In this document: positions 32,576-43,258 of the stretch, in pieces | How positions within the stretch are numbered: the stretch's first letter is position 1 | How the letters are laid out: each line of letters starts with the position of its first letter | Assembly (NCBI GenBank): GCA_024734495.1 | Contig: JALMQS010000128.1 | Coordinates: forward strand, 19,471,573-19,535,572 | Source of the DNA: Forficula auricularia | Lineage: Eukaryota; Arthropoda; Insecta; Dermaptera; Forficulidae | Direction: 5' to 3' | Length of the DNA stretch: 64,000 bases | Notes under the pieces: generated by a model | Database searches by the model: none | Seen by the model: only the letters and a program-made list of their open reading frames with translations | Told to the model about the DNA's origin: nothing | Translations under genes and position numbers: made by a program

Positions 32576-34490
32576 ATACATACTTATATCCTACTCATTT
32601 AAGATAAAGACAAATGCAGACAAAGCCATTTTTAATAACATTAGCCAGCAACTAAAAAGATTGTTAAAAAATATTAAGGAAGAAGCAATCGGAAGATATT
32701 TAGAGGATCTTACCGACGATAAAGATACCAACTACTCATTGTGGAAGGCAACTAAACGCATTAAACGACCTATTATAAATTCTCCTCCGATCAAGAAGAT
32801 CAACAACTCTTGGGCAAGAAGTAATCAAGAAAAAGCTGATGTACTCGCTGACCATCTTGAAAAAGTGTTTCAACCACATCCAAGACAGACAGCAGAAGAA
32901 AACCTCACCCCTGAAGACAGTCGTGATGAAATTTTCATATCCACAGTCTCACCTAAAGAAGTTTGGGAAACTATCAAGTTTTTAAATCCAAAGAAAGCTC
33001 CTGGTATCGACCTGATTACAGTGCAGATGTTACGAGAACTACCATTTAGCGGTATAATGAAATTGACTCACATATTCAACGCATCGTTCAGACTTCAATA
33101 TGTCCCGAAGCAATGGAAGATCGCTGAAGTCATCACAATTCCAAAACCTGGCAAACCACCAGAAGAAGCTGCATCTTACAGACCAATTTCTCTACTACCG
33201 GTTTTATCTAAGGTTTATGAGAAACTTATTTTGAGGAGGTTAAATTCCATAATCGAAGACAAACGACTTATCCCTAACCATCAGTTTGGATTTCGTCATA
33301 AACATTCCACAATAGATCAAGTGCACCAAATAACCTGGGATATTGAAGAGGCCTTAGAAAATAAAAAGGTATGTTCAGCCATCTTTTTGGATGTCGCACA
33401 GGCCTTTGATAGAGTATGGCATAGGGGACTTAAGTTCAAGCTTCGCAAGTTCCTACCCAAGTCATTCAGTTTGTTATTGGAATCATACATTTCAGACCGA
33501 TGCTTTCGTGTTCGCTATGATGACGCATATTCCACTTTTAGGAAGATTGAAGCCGGCGTTCCGCAGGGCAGTGTTCTGGGACCGACTCTGTATCTTCTCT
33601 ACACTGCAGATATTCCTCAAAGTCAAGGCACAAAGATAGCCACCTATGCTGACGATACTGCAATCTTGGCGACTGGAATAAACACACAACATGCTACTGA
33701 CAAACTCCAACGCGCTGTTAATGAGATCTCGACCTGGGCTAAACGGTGGCGAATCAAGTTTAATGAAGTCAAATCGCAGCATATCAATTTTACGAATAGA
33801 CAGGAGTCCCCACTACCAATTACCCTAAATCATCAGCTAATACCATATGCTAATACTGCAAAATATCTTGGCATGACTCTCGATGCTAAGCTCCGCTGGA
33901 AGGAGCATATCCTGACAAAAGTCAAACAATTAAAAATAATTAAAAGAAAGTTATACTGGATGATAGGACGGAGATCCAAACTGTCCATGTATAACAAAAT
34001 TATTGTGTATAGACAAATCATAAGACCAGTCTGGATCTATGGTATACAGCTCTGGGGCTGTAGCAAAGAATCAAATATCAGGATGATTCAAACTTTTCAA
34101 AACAATACTCTGCGAGATATCGTCGATGCCCGCTGGTACATCAGGAACGGAGACATCAGGAAGGATCTCCACATTACTACTGTACAAGAGGAAATAACTA
34201 AAGCAGCCAGAAATCATAAATTGCGACTGGCAAATCACTATAATCCCGAAGCTGTTCGACTACTCAGCACCGTCGGACAGCTGAGAAGATTGAAAAGGAC
34301 CAAGCCAACTGACTTGTCCCAATGAGAAACTTTAAAATGACCCCAGTGAATTGCGGATAGTGTTAGACAATTGCAATGTCATCAATGAGATGACATGCTT
34401 CCTGAATGTTATATACTTTATTATAGTAAAATCATAAAACGGTCATCTGACTGGATTGATAATGTACAATTTAAAAAAAAAAAAAAAAAA
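32576..34490 (+). mobile_element. Jockey-like LINE, 5'-truncated, poly(A) tail
   Basis: The element consists of an open reverse transcriptase frame, a 3' untranslated part (34326-34473) and a poly(A) of 17 at about 34474-34490. The apurinic endonuclease domain that normally precedes the RT is missing, as expected from incomplete reverse transcription. A convincing TSD was not identified. The lack of stops over 1.7 kb marks it as the youngest coding element in the window. Confidence 0.9.
32661..34325 (+). CDS. Jockey-like reverse transcriptase, N-terminally truncated
   Basis: 554 codons from the TTG at 32661; the frame is open without an ATG upstream to about 32576, so no true start is present and the protein's beginning is lost. 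The product copies element RNA into DNA at the target nick. RT blocks in order: KKAPGID (111-117), PKPGK and SYRPISLLP (161-180), QFGFR (208-212), FLDVAQAFDRVWH (242-254) with the first catalytic Asp, GVPQGSVLGP (299-308), YADD (329-332) with the other two catalytic Asp, and KYLGMTLD (401-408), followed by a thumb/C-terminal region with IYGIQLWG (459-466) and SNIRMIQTFQN. The FLDVxxAFDRVWH and GVPQGSVLGP wording and the C-terminal ending favour the jockey clade. The endonuclease domain is missing, so it cannot retrotranspose on its own, although the RT itself may be intact. Confidence 0.92.
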   Translation: MLKNIKEEAIGRYLEDLTDDKDTNYSLWKATKRIKRPIINSPPIKKINNSWARSNQEKADVLADHLEKVFQPHPRQTAEENLTPEDSRDEIFISTVSPKEVWETIKFLNPKKAPGIDLITVQMLRELPFSGIMKLTHIFNASFRLQYVPKQWKIAEVITIPKPGKPPEEAASYRPISLLPVLSKVYEKLILRRLNSIIEDKRLIPNHQFGFRHKHSTIDQVHQITWDIEEALENKKVCSAIFLDVAQAFDRVWHRGLKFKLRKFLPKSFSLLLESYISDRCFRVRYDDAYSTFRKIEAGVPQGSVLGPTLYLLYTADIPQSQGTKIATYADDTAILATGINTQHATDKLQRAVNEISTWAKRWRIKFNEVKSQHINFTNRQESPLPITLNHQLIPYANTAKYLGMTLDAKLRWKEHILTKVKQLKIIKRKLYWMIGRRSKLSMYNKIIVYRQIIRPVWIYGIQLWGCSKESNIRMIQTFQNNTLRDIVDARWYIRNGDIRKDLHITTVQEEITKAARNHKLRLANHYNPEAVRLLSTVGQLRRLKRTKPTDLSQ

Positions 34491-35209
34491 TTAAAGATAT
34501 CACAAAGCATTCTCCCCTAAACATCACAATTAACAATACAAATAAACCCTTCCACCTGCAATCGACCAATACACTAACCACGAGAAAGAGAGTATTTCCT
34601 GTTAACAAAATATATTTTTGAAAATGACTTAAAAATGCAATGAGAATTATTTTCTTGCTTTCTCCACTGCAGCCAGCTTAAAAATTCTAATAATTTTTAT
34701 TTGTATTTAATCTACTTCAATAATAAAAAAAAGTTATCAATAGTGTGGGCCGAACATCTATTAAATGTATGTATATAAGCAGAAGACACAGCGATTATTT
34801 TAATAATAAATTTAGGTTAAAAAAAACAATGTTATTCTTCTTTGTTGAATTATTCATGCGTTTATTCTATTCTCTGAGTAAAAAAATAGTATCTAGCACT
34901 TTCCTAGAAGCACAAAGCTTGGAACTATATAGTAACGATATAGAATATACGAAAACACTTGAAGGAAAAACCATTTTAGGAAAACGATATAGATTGTATG
35001 TGGCAACTATATCTGGCAGCCAAGATTTTGTCCGGTAAATAGTTTTCATGTCGGATTTACCTAGCTAGCCAAATTTGCTAATAGTTTATCTATATTTAAA
35101 AAGGTGGGTTTCTATTTAAAATTTTAATTAATACTTTGAGATAATAAATAAAAATTAAAAATAACAAAATGCACTACTTAAGACAGGGGTGTTCTATCTA
35201 TATATATAC
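34491..35209. other. AT-rich DNA, no gene seen
   Basis: A 97-codon plus-strand frame (34745-35038) shows no recognised motif. Nothing else is supported. Confidence 0.45.
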
Positions 35210-36400
35210 AATTCTTTGCACGATACACTCACTCACTCACTCATCATCAAAACAACCAGAATCACTGGACATAGAAACATGAAATTTGAAGAGGATATTA
35301 AATCTATGACATAGGGGCAAACTAAGAAAGGATTTTTCGAAATTCGAACCCTAAGGGGTCAAAGGGGGCAAAGTGTGTTTTCATTGATTATGCGATATCT
35401 CTTAAGAACGATAAAATATCTACTTGATTTTTACTTATAAAAATGACTAAATTAAAATATCTAAAAAGTAATTTCAGGATTTTTTGAAATTCGACCCCTA
35501 AAGGGGTCAAAAGGGGCAAAATATCTTTGCAATGTGTTTACACTAATTATACATTTTCAATTAGGAACGATAAGATATCTACTTGATTTTTACTTAATAA
35601 AATTCTAAATACAAATATCTAAAAAGTAATTTCAGGATTTTTTGAAATTCGACTCCCAACTATCCAAAATGTGAGTGGGGGCAAAAATTAAAACTCTGTC
35701 CTATCTTGATCAAATTTTGTAGAGTTATTCTTTATTAAGTTGATACAATTTTGATGGCTGTATATGTATATAATTAAGTAATGGAGAGGGATTCAGCCAA
35801 TGGGTAGCCTCTGCTATTCTTTATTATTTTGAGAAACTATTCCTGTAAAAATCAACTATCAAAATTGATTGTATGGGTGCAAAGGGGGGGGGGCAAATTA
35901 TAGAAATTTTTAGCTTTTTAGTACATTTACTCTTTAGAAAACTGTGGATTATTTATTTGCAAACATCTAAAAAATAATTTCAAGATTTTTTGTAATCCGC
36001 CCCCCCCCCCCAACTATTCAAAATGTGAGTGGGGCAAAAATTAAAACTCTCTCCGATCTTGATCAAAATTTTGTAGAGTTATTCTTTATTACTTTAAGAA
36101 ACTATTCCTGTAAAAATCAACTATCAAAATTGACTGTATGGGGTCGAAGGGGGGGGGCAAAATATAGAAATTTTTAGCATTTTTTTGTACATTTACTCTT
36201 TAGAAAGCAAATATCAAAAAATAATTTCAACCTCCCAAAATATGAGTGGGGGAAAAAATTAATACTCTCTCCGATATACCTAGATCAAATTTTGTAATGT
36301 TAGTTTTTAAGACTATATAAAATGTATGCTGTAAAAATCAATAGCCAAAATGAGTGCGTGGGGGCGAAAGAGGGGGCAAAATATTACAAATATATATTAC
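35210..36400 (+). repeat. Complex tandem repeat with C/G-run units
   Basis: After TCTATATATATAC-type sequence and (CTCA)n (35227-35243), units with AAAAAGTAATTTCAGGATTT and GAAATTCGAC repeat at about 35465, 35622 and 35967, and units with TGAGTGGGGGCAAAAATTAA and GATCAAATTTTGTAGAGTTA repeat at about 35672, 36024 and 36243. Several units carry G or C runs. Unit lengths of about 170-350 bp vary. Confidence 0.7.
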
Positions 36401-36430
36401 AGACCTAATAATCACATGTCGAGACGTTGC

Positions 36431-36503
36431 CCGCCAGGGCCACCTGCCCGGAGGGCCGAGCTGTAGAGGGCGTGCCGAAGGCACGCCTGGAGCAGCTCGT
36501 AGA
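36431..36503. repeat. GC-rich hairpin repeat (copy c)
   Basis: GCCCGCCAGGGC, CCCGGAGGGC, and the perfect hairpin GGCGTGCCGAAGGCACGCC; the best preserved of three copies. Confidence 0.68.
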
Positions 36504-36518
36504 ATATAAATGTGAAAG

Positions 36519-37430
36519 TAAAAATTTTCTCGGAACGCGGATAAAATATTATGATTCTCTATTGATATTTGTTATTTAAAAAAGATAGTTAATTATGTAG
36601 AAATATGAACTTTATTATTTTTTTAGGACATAGTGACCTCCCAATATTACTTTTCGTAAATGTGTATACTTTAAAATAGCTTCTCGTATATGTAAATACA
36701 TACCTACATACTTACGTGAAAGTGATATTATGTATTAGTATTTGTTTATATTTTTCCCTGGCTAGATAATTAATATAAAATTTTAATAAACATACAATAT
36801 TCAATTTTTCTTTCAGATCAGTATCTAATTGTTATACTAGAACATTCAATCAGAAAGATTGCAAGTAGAAAATTTATTTCTAATGAAAATGGAGTCGAAA
36901 ATAGACCAACATTGTGATTATTTTTTCGGAAATCTTGAAATCTAGTTCCAGATTCAAAATTTAAAATTAGCACTTTTATTTTTCGAAAACTTCACAATAG
37001 ATTTTCAGATTTCTTAGTTTAGAGAAAAAAATTATCAGGCCAAATTGTTGTGTGTTTTCCAGTATCTACATATAAATCTCAATGTTTTAAAGAATTTATG
37101 ACATTATATTGGGCCACAGGTTGGACAGCCCTGGTTTAAATTGAATGGGATCAAAGAAGGATATGAGGAATGATAATTTATTTTTTAAAAGAATTACGGA
37201 TATAAAAATCGCAGACTATCCATTATCTATTGATATGTAAAAACGTACAAAGATCTAAAAGACAAGTTCTGACAAGTTTTAGTCCACAGGAGAGAAATGA
37301 TCAATTAATTGTGATTGTTCTAGAAAACCCCAATTCCTTATCTCCTTGTACTAAAATGATATAACTATAGACTTGGTTGGTGTCGTAACATATAAATTAT
37401 TGAAATAATAAATATTTTAGAAAATGAAAA
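36519..37430. mobile_element. hAT-like repeat, second copy, with shared flank
   Basis: It matches 19190-20310 but has no LINE insertion. Its right terminus GGTTGGACAGCCCTGG (37116-37131) is the inverse of CAGGG-TGTC-AA at the left end of the other copy, which defines hAT-style ends. Sequence to 37430 beyond the terminus is also shared, so the pair probably descends from a duplicated segment or a larger composite element. Confidence 0.7.
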
Positions 37431-37612
37431 TATGAGAAGAAGAATTTTTAAACTTCATTATTTTTTCTTATCTTATATAGTTCAGATTATAATTTTACCT
37501 TTAGTAAATTTTATTCTTGAAAAAATCTTTTCGAATTGTACAAAATACAAATGTACATTCATGTTTCGAAAAAGGGAATAAATATATCTCTATATATAAA
37601 TGTCAATTTTAA

Positions 37613-37711
37613 AAGAGAAAGAATTCAATCAATCTTTTTCTGACAATTCTAAGATTTTAGTAGAATTGTCCGAAAAAGATTGATTGAATTCTTTCTCTTT
37701 TAAAATACATC
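37613..37711. repeat. Palindrome, 45-bp arms
   Basis: TTTTAAAAGAGAAAGAATTC and GAATTCTTTCTCTTTTAAAA are the outer ends of a near-perfect hairpin. Confidence 0.8.
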
Positions 37712-37784
37712 TTGGTTAATCTGAACCCGAGCTTATTTTTTGAAAAAACTTACAACTATTTTCAAAAAAAAAAAAGATGCTCAA

Positions 37785-37897
37785 AACTTTAGTTATAAAT
37801 CTCAATGTTTTAGGGGAAGTTTATGATGTTATGCTGGGGCACACCCTTTGCAGAGCTGGGCCGCATGCGGCCCGCGGGCCACGGATTGGACAGCCCT
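37785..37897. mobile_element. hAT-like right end, third copy
   Basis: TCTCAATGTTTTAGGGGAAG leads to the GC-rich GGGCCGCATGCGGCCCGCGG and the terminus GGATTGGACAGCCCTG. It is the same end as at 37131, in the same orientation, 770 bp further on. Confidence 0.7.
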
Positions 37898-37947
37898 GAG
37901 TTAAAAAATTCATAGTATTAAATATTAGCAAATGGATGATTACATAC

Positions 37948-38208
37948 CATACGAATCGCTCGCATTGTCCCCGCTTCCGCCGCCTGGATTTCGAGACACA
38001 AGAATGGTTCCAGTGTTTCCTGGTGGTTGACTTAGACGTCGTTCTGGACTACTAGACATACAGGGGCTTGGTGTCATAAGGCCTTGTTGAAGTGCTAAGG
38101 GACCGGCTGGATGTTCAGAGTAGGCGAACTCGGGACTTAAATGACCCGCACCGGATCCTCCTCCGCCTAAATCGATTGTCACACTCAATTGGGGTTTAGT
38201 TGAAGTCC
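37948..38208 (-). CDS. Internal exon of a host gene, Ser/Pro/Gly-rich protein
   Basis: 261 bp on the minus strand between a good acceptor (TTTTGGTTTCAG before 38208) and a good donor (GTATGTAATC after 37948). The exon is 3n and starts and ends in phase 1, so it could be skipped without frameshift. GC content is clearly above its surroundings and third positions look coding. The peptide contains LSVTIDLGGGGSGAGHLSP, a central QQGLMTPSPCMSSSPERRLS and NTGTILVSRNPGGGSGDNAS. Proline-directed and basophilic phosphorylation-type sites (TPSP, SSPERRLS) suggest a disordered part of a regulatory protein, but I do not recognise the family. No neighbouring exon was found in the window, implying large repeat-filled introns. 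Confidence 0.75.
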
Positions 38209-38694
38209 CTGAAACCAAAACAAATTATTAAAACAAACAGTGGCCACTTTTCTCTTTGCTAGACTAATAAAAATAAATGATATTTCAAGTGAATTAATGA
38301 AAGAAATATTCCCGCAATAGAATGTTTGTTTTTTTAATAATAGAAAAGATACTACGATACTGGTAGGTAAAATAAAAAAAAAATTATAATAAAAAAAAAA
38401 AAAAAATTATGATGTAATAGAAGAAATTTTCTCTTCGGAGCGACGGTCTGATAGAAATTTTAATTGAGATGTCATGGAAAGGAATAAAATTGATTTATTG
38501 GAAATTCATTTTTTTCCTCGCTCACTATCCGTGACTGCTTTTCCATCATATCTCAATTATGATATAAAACGGAAGAGAAAATTAACTTTTTTAAGGTATG
38601 GTACAATTTTTACCTTACGATGTAATTTTATATCGGCGTTATTTCTGTGATTTTTTCTTATCCTATGCGATACACTCTTTAATGATATATTTAT

Positions 38695-38913
38695 CTCAAC
38701 CAAAACATTATGTAAATAAACAGGACAAGTCTGAAAAAGTAGTGAGATCTAGTGTGCAGCCAAGTTAAATTCTCCAAGAATAATTAAGTTGAGAAAATAG
38801 TAGATTTCTCAACTTAATTATTCTTGGCGAATTTAACTTGGCTGCACACTAGATTTCACTACATTTTCGAATTTGGCCTGTTTTTTCACATAATGTTTTG
38901 GTAGAGATTTCTC
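38695..38913. repeat. Palindrome, about 105-bp arms
   Basis: ATCTCAACCAAAACATTATG at the left is matched inverted by CATAATGTTTTGGTAGAGAT at the right. The centre (38795-38815) is a few bases around AATAGTAGATT, and AGTGTGCAGCCAAGTTAAAT occurs in both arms. Confidence 0.85.
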
Positions 38914-38939
38914 TGCTTTTTGTAAGCTATGGGGAAGCC

Positions 38940-39640
38940 CGTTGTTCCAAAGGGCTAGAATTTTTATTTTTACTCACCCCCCCCCATTTTGGGTGGTTAG
39001 TTTTTGCATTTCTAGCCTTCTGGGGGCCCACAGAATATGTATACAAAATTTGGTTGCGTTTGGTTGAACGGGCTAGAATTTTTATATTTGACCCCCCTCC
39101 CCATTTTGGGTGGTGAGTTTTTGCATTTCTAGCCTTCTGAAGGCCCACAGAATAGGTATACAAAATTTGGTTAAGTTTGGTCCAACAGGCTAGAATTTTC
39201 ATTTTTAACCCCCTCCGCCCCATTTTGAATGCGTTGAAAAATAGAAAGTTTGGATTTTTGGAATTTTTCCTTTATTTGTGTCCCAAACTTACTAGCAGCA
39301 AATTTCATGATGCTGGAATGATTGGAAGTACCCTATAGGTTTTGATGACCTGTCAGTGAGTGAGTGCCAAAAATTAGCTATTTTCTCAGGCTCATATCTC
39401 AGAATCCATTTAAGCTATATTATTGAAATTTGGTACTCTCCTCAAGATGGATTACATAATTACATGTGTATAATTTCAGCTCTGTATCTCAAATGGATTC
39501 CGAGCTGCAGGGGGGTCGAAATGGTTCGTGTAAATAGCGTACAGAGTGTACGGCCAAAGCCTAAGTGTGTGCTCTTCGATATCTCTCTATATACACCCAT
39601 GTATATCTATATATTTAAACAGAATGCAATATCCCACTAA
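38940..39640 (+). repeat. C-run minisatellite units, then an unclassified repeat tail
   Basis: 38940-39235 holds three plus-strand units (GGTTAGTTTTTGCATTTCTA, ACAAAATTTGGTTGCGTTTG) related to those at 16190 and 48220. 39236-39640 contains a segment (GTCAGTGAGTGAGTGCCAAA, GTACAGAGTGTACGGCC) that looks repetitive but has no second copy here. Confidence 0.65.
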
Positions 39641-40247
39641 TAAATAATTAGTAGTGATTTATTTCTTTTTTTTGTTAATTTGACAATTGAGTGGGAAGAA
39701 TAGGTAATTTAGAAGGTAAAGGTTACATGAGGTATTTTTTTTTTTTTATCGAGTGAATCCCTATTTTAAAGTGAGCAAATCCAGACTTGATTCTTTTTAA
39801 TTTTCTTTCTCTCTGTCCTTCGTTATTTAAAGTAAAATTCTTTGTAATTTATATATAGGTAGGTATATAAATTTCATTATTTTATTGAAAAGTCTAAATT
39901 AAATTGCTGATTTCTAATAAAATAAATATAGCATGCAGTGAAATATTATTAGGTGTTAACGATTGGAAATTTAATTAAAGTTATTTATACCTTCAGTTAT
40001 ACCATGATACTCAAAAATAATTTACAAATCTAACGCGAAGGGAAAACCTTTCTTTATTATGTAAATCGAGATAAATGGACTGTTCACACGGAGCAGAAAT
40101 TAAATTTCTTTATTTAAATCCTACAAAAATACAAACTATCAGTCAATTTCAAAATTTCAAAGAAAAAATTCATAAGGGGTTGCTATGAAATACGTTCCCA
40201 ACAAAGAGGTGGGGCATATCGATAGATGACTTTACCGTTACAAATGG
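39641..40247. other. AT-rich DNA, no gene seen
   Basis: No recognisable feature. Confidence 0.45.
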
Positions 40248-40251
40248 TTAA

Positions 40252-40741
40252 CAGTGAGGGGTGAACCGCGACCTAATATGCTGTACACCTACTTCCACTT
40301 GTACTTCCAAATATTTCCAAGTACTTCTAAATATTTCCAAGTGATTCCAAATATTTCCAAGCACTTCCAAATATTTCTAAGTACTTTCAAAGATTCCCAA
40401 GCACTTCCAAATATTTCCAAGTACTTTCAAATATTTCCAAGTACTTCCAAATATTTCCAAGTACTTCCAAATATTTCCAAGTAATTCCAAATATTTCCAA
40501 GTACTTCTAAATATTTCCAAGTAATTCCATATATTTCCAAGTACTTCTAAATATTTCCAAGTAATTCCAAATATTTCCAAGCACTTCCAAATATTTCTAA
40601 GTACTTTCAAATATTCCCAAGCACTTCCAAATATTTCCAAGTACTTTCAAATATTTCCAAGTACTTCCAAATATTTTCAAGTACTTCCAAAATACTTCCA
40701 AAGCGGTGTACACTTACTTCCAATCGCGGATCACCCCTCGG
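40252..40741. mobile_element. MITE with 20-bp minisatellite core, TTAA-flanked
   Basis: The ends CAGTGAGGGGTGAACCGCGA and (inverse of the right end) CCGAGGGGTGATCCGCGA are inverted repeats, and TTAA lies on both sides (40248-40251, 40742-40745), which suggests piggyBac-type insertion. Nearly the whole interior (about 40300-40700) is a minisatellite of the unit AAATATTTCCAAGTACTTCC, about 20 copies. The open frames in both directions here are translations of the repeat. Confidence 0.75.
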
Positions 40742-40745
40742 TTAA

Positions 40746-41626
40746 GAATAGGGAGCAGGGAATCAAAATGACGTCACATAGATACATCAATTTCATATTT
40801 ATTCTTTTAGCAATCATAATTTTATTTTTCAATTTATGACGTGACATAACGTATTATTTTAACTATATGGCCGTAGTGATTATTGGACTTGATATAATGA
40901 TTTTTAAAAATTATAATTTCGTTGTCACAATTTTTTTTTTAACATAGTTTCCACAAATATACTTCTATTACTGAAATTTATATAAATTATTCATATTCGT
41001 TTGTGGTGGGGTCGGGATATTGTGACGTAATTATAGATAAGGGATCTAGTGAAATGTGACGAACTGTGTCAAAGTTCCCAAGAGGGAGTCGAAAATGCCT
41101 AGATTTAGAGAGACGTATTTTATGGAGCCCTAAGGCTTTCTCTTCATGCAATGTTATATAAAACAACTAAACGAAAGAAGGTATATAGAAAAAATTATTA
41201 TTGTTGATAAAATCAATCCATATTAGATAGGTGATAATATTTTATTCTTTAAGATAACTCGAATTTTGTAGATGACAATCTCACGTATTTTATTTAGAAC
41301 TTACACTATCGAAATTTTGGACTTCAATTTTTAAAGGTTTTCTAAATTATAAAAACTCAATAATCTCTATTTAAACTATATAATGTGAGATATGACTATG
41401 TTTTTAAATTTAGAATCACTAGAACAAAAACTTTTACAAATTAATATTAAATCTTTGAGTGAAATATTTAGCCCAATACATAGGTATATCGGATGGCTTC
41501 TCTTCGAAGGGTAGCAAATAGCCCGGAGTGATTGATTTTGACACTCTGACTCAAATCTCAAGGGGGAGAATTCAACCCTTCTGTCATGTAATATAAACTG
41601 ACGTGTTCTGATGTGGCCATCCACTT
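40746..41626. other. AT-rich DNA, no gene seen
   Basis: No recognisable feature. Confidence 0.45.
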
Positions 41627-42600
41627 GACTTTACCATACAACCTGGCCTCTCACTTATATTTAATATTTAATAAAATTATTTATAATCATGTAGGGGGGT
41701 TAGTTTTGTATTTTTAGATTATTGTGTGCCCACTGATTATGTATACAAAATTTGGTTGAGTTTGGAACAAGAGCCTATATTTTGATTTTTTGCCCCCCCC
41801 CCCCCCCCCCAACACATTTTCGGCGGTTAGTTTTTCCATTTTTAGACTTCTGGGGTACCACTGATTATGTATACAAAATTTGGTTGAGTTTGGAACAAGA
41901 ACCTATATTTTCATTTTTTGACCCTACAACCCCGCCCCCCCCCCCCCCACACACACAAATTTTGGGCGATTAGTTTTTGCATTTTTAGATTTCTGGGGTC
42001 GCACTGATTATGTATACAAAATTTGGTTGAGTTTGGTAAATGGCCAAAATTTTCATTTTTTGACCCTACACCCCCCCCCCCCCATTTTGGGCGGTTAGTT
42101 TTTGCATTTTTAGACTTCTGTGGGTCTACTGATTATACTAGTATATACAAAATTTGGTTGAGTTTGCTCAAACGGCCTAGATTTTTCATTTTTAACCCCC
42201 CCCCCCCCCATCTTAATTTTGGGTCGATATGCACCAAAATCTAATCAGCTCTTAAACTCAATTGACTGAAACTACGTGTGAAATTTGGTTTCGATATTCA
42301 CACTAGTTTTTGAGCTAGCTGTCCACAAAAATTTGGTAACGCACAGACTAACGGACAACCAGCCGGACAGACTAACTAACAGACATTTTGACAAAACAAT
42401 TATTATCTCAAAAAAAATAATTTTTTCGATACTCACTTATTTGAGCTTTTTTGTAGAGCGAAAGGCCATGGTTTCGCTCAATTTTTTTAATCAAAATAGT
42501 TTGAGCCGTTTTATGAGATATTTCGAAAAAAAAGAAGGAAAAAAACACTTTTTTCATGCACGATTACAATACTTGACCATACCCTGTATGGTAAAGTAAA
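41627..42600 (+). repeat. Minisatellite-bearing element M (copy c, longest)
   Basis: It runs from GACTTTACCATACAACCTGG to ACCCTGTATGGTAAAGTAAA, the clearest terminal inverted repeat of the family. It has four units, each with a long C run, then the constant half with AACGCACAGACTAACGG and a CAACCAGCCGGACAG insertion. Confidence 0.85.
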
Positions 42601-42754
42601 AAATTATTTATGACATCTCAGATTTAGTAGATTCTAATCTCTTCGGATTTCTTTAGAAATAAAAATTACGTTTTATTATCAATTTTTGATTCGTTTTTAT
42701 TTGGTAGAAAAATTATACGTGTACAATTAAGTAGATCGAAACAATAAATATATA

Positions 42755-42808
42755 TTGAAGGAGACAATAAAAGAAAATTCTGCTACTCTCGGCAAAAACT
42801 TTCAATTT
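42755..42808. mobile_element. 54-bp minimal mini-element with 12-bp TSD (copy c)
   Basis: Only the two ends remain: TTGAAGGAGACAATAAAAGA joined to AAATTCTGCTACTCTCGGC and AAAAACTTTCAATTT. AATAAATATATA flanks it at 42743-42754 and 42809-42820. It shows that the palindromic interior of the other copies is dispensable or was lost. Confidence 0.8.
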
Positions 42809-43227
42809 AATAAATATATAGCCTATTCCTGTGTTTCTAATATTTATAATGAATCCATGGTTAAACAGAAATCGTCAAATCAATATTGTAATTATTTAGT
42901 TTCACATAATGAAAAGAAAGGGACGGAAATTCAGGGGCTGAGGCAATGTTTGATCTAATTCATCACTTTAAAAATTTAGAGATATAAAAAGTAACAAGTG
43001 AAGCATTCTTGAAAATCAATACATCTCGAGTACTCTAAAGGATTTTTTCTTTAAAGACAAGCGGAGTTTCAAATGTCAATAAAAACACTTGAAATAAAAC
43101 AAAAACGGCTTCGCTAAACTGTTCTACTACTTGTAATAATAAAATGTAATAACTTTTAAGGAGATAAGTAAAATCATAAGGTGGGTTTCACATAAAATAA
43201 AATAAAACAAAAGGGAGTTTTGATTTC

Positions 43228-43258
43228 GATATATTTCGGGTTGTCAGCCCATCGTCAG
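43228..43258 (-). ncRNA. Hammerhead-type ribozyme motif, subfamily C
   Basis: Minus strand: CTGACGA, extra T, stem II GGG-CTGACAA-CCC, then GAAATATATC. N7 is C, which the consensus allows. Helix III would be the self-complementary AUAUAU, and the cut site UC. The mirror motif in the right arm (43921) has lost the CTGA. Confidence 0.62.

Noticed and set aside
38898..39223. Open frames on both strands around 39 kb, and similar ones at 41752-42244, 48175-48635 and 63219-63410
   Set aside because: They are translations of the C-run minisatellite units (FDPPPPxFGxLVFAFLDFWG-like strings).
40254..40640. Repetitive proteins encoded on both strands
   Set aside because: These frames are translations of the 20-bp minisatellite, which has no stops in several frames.
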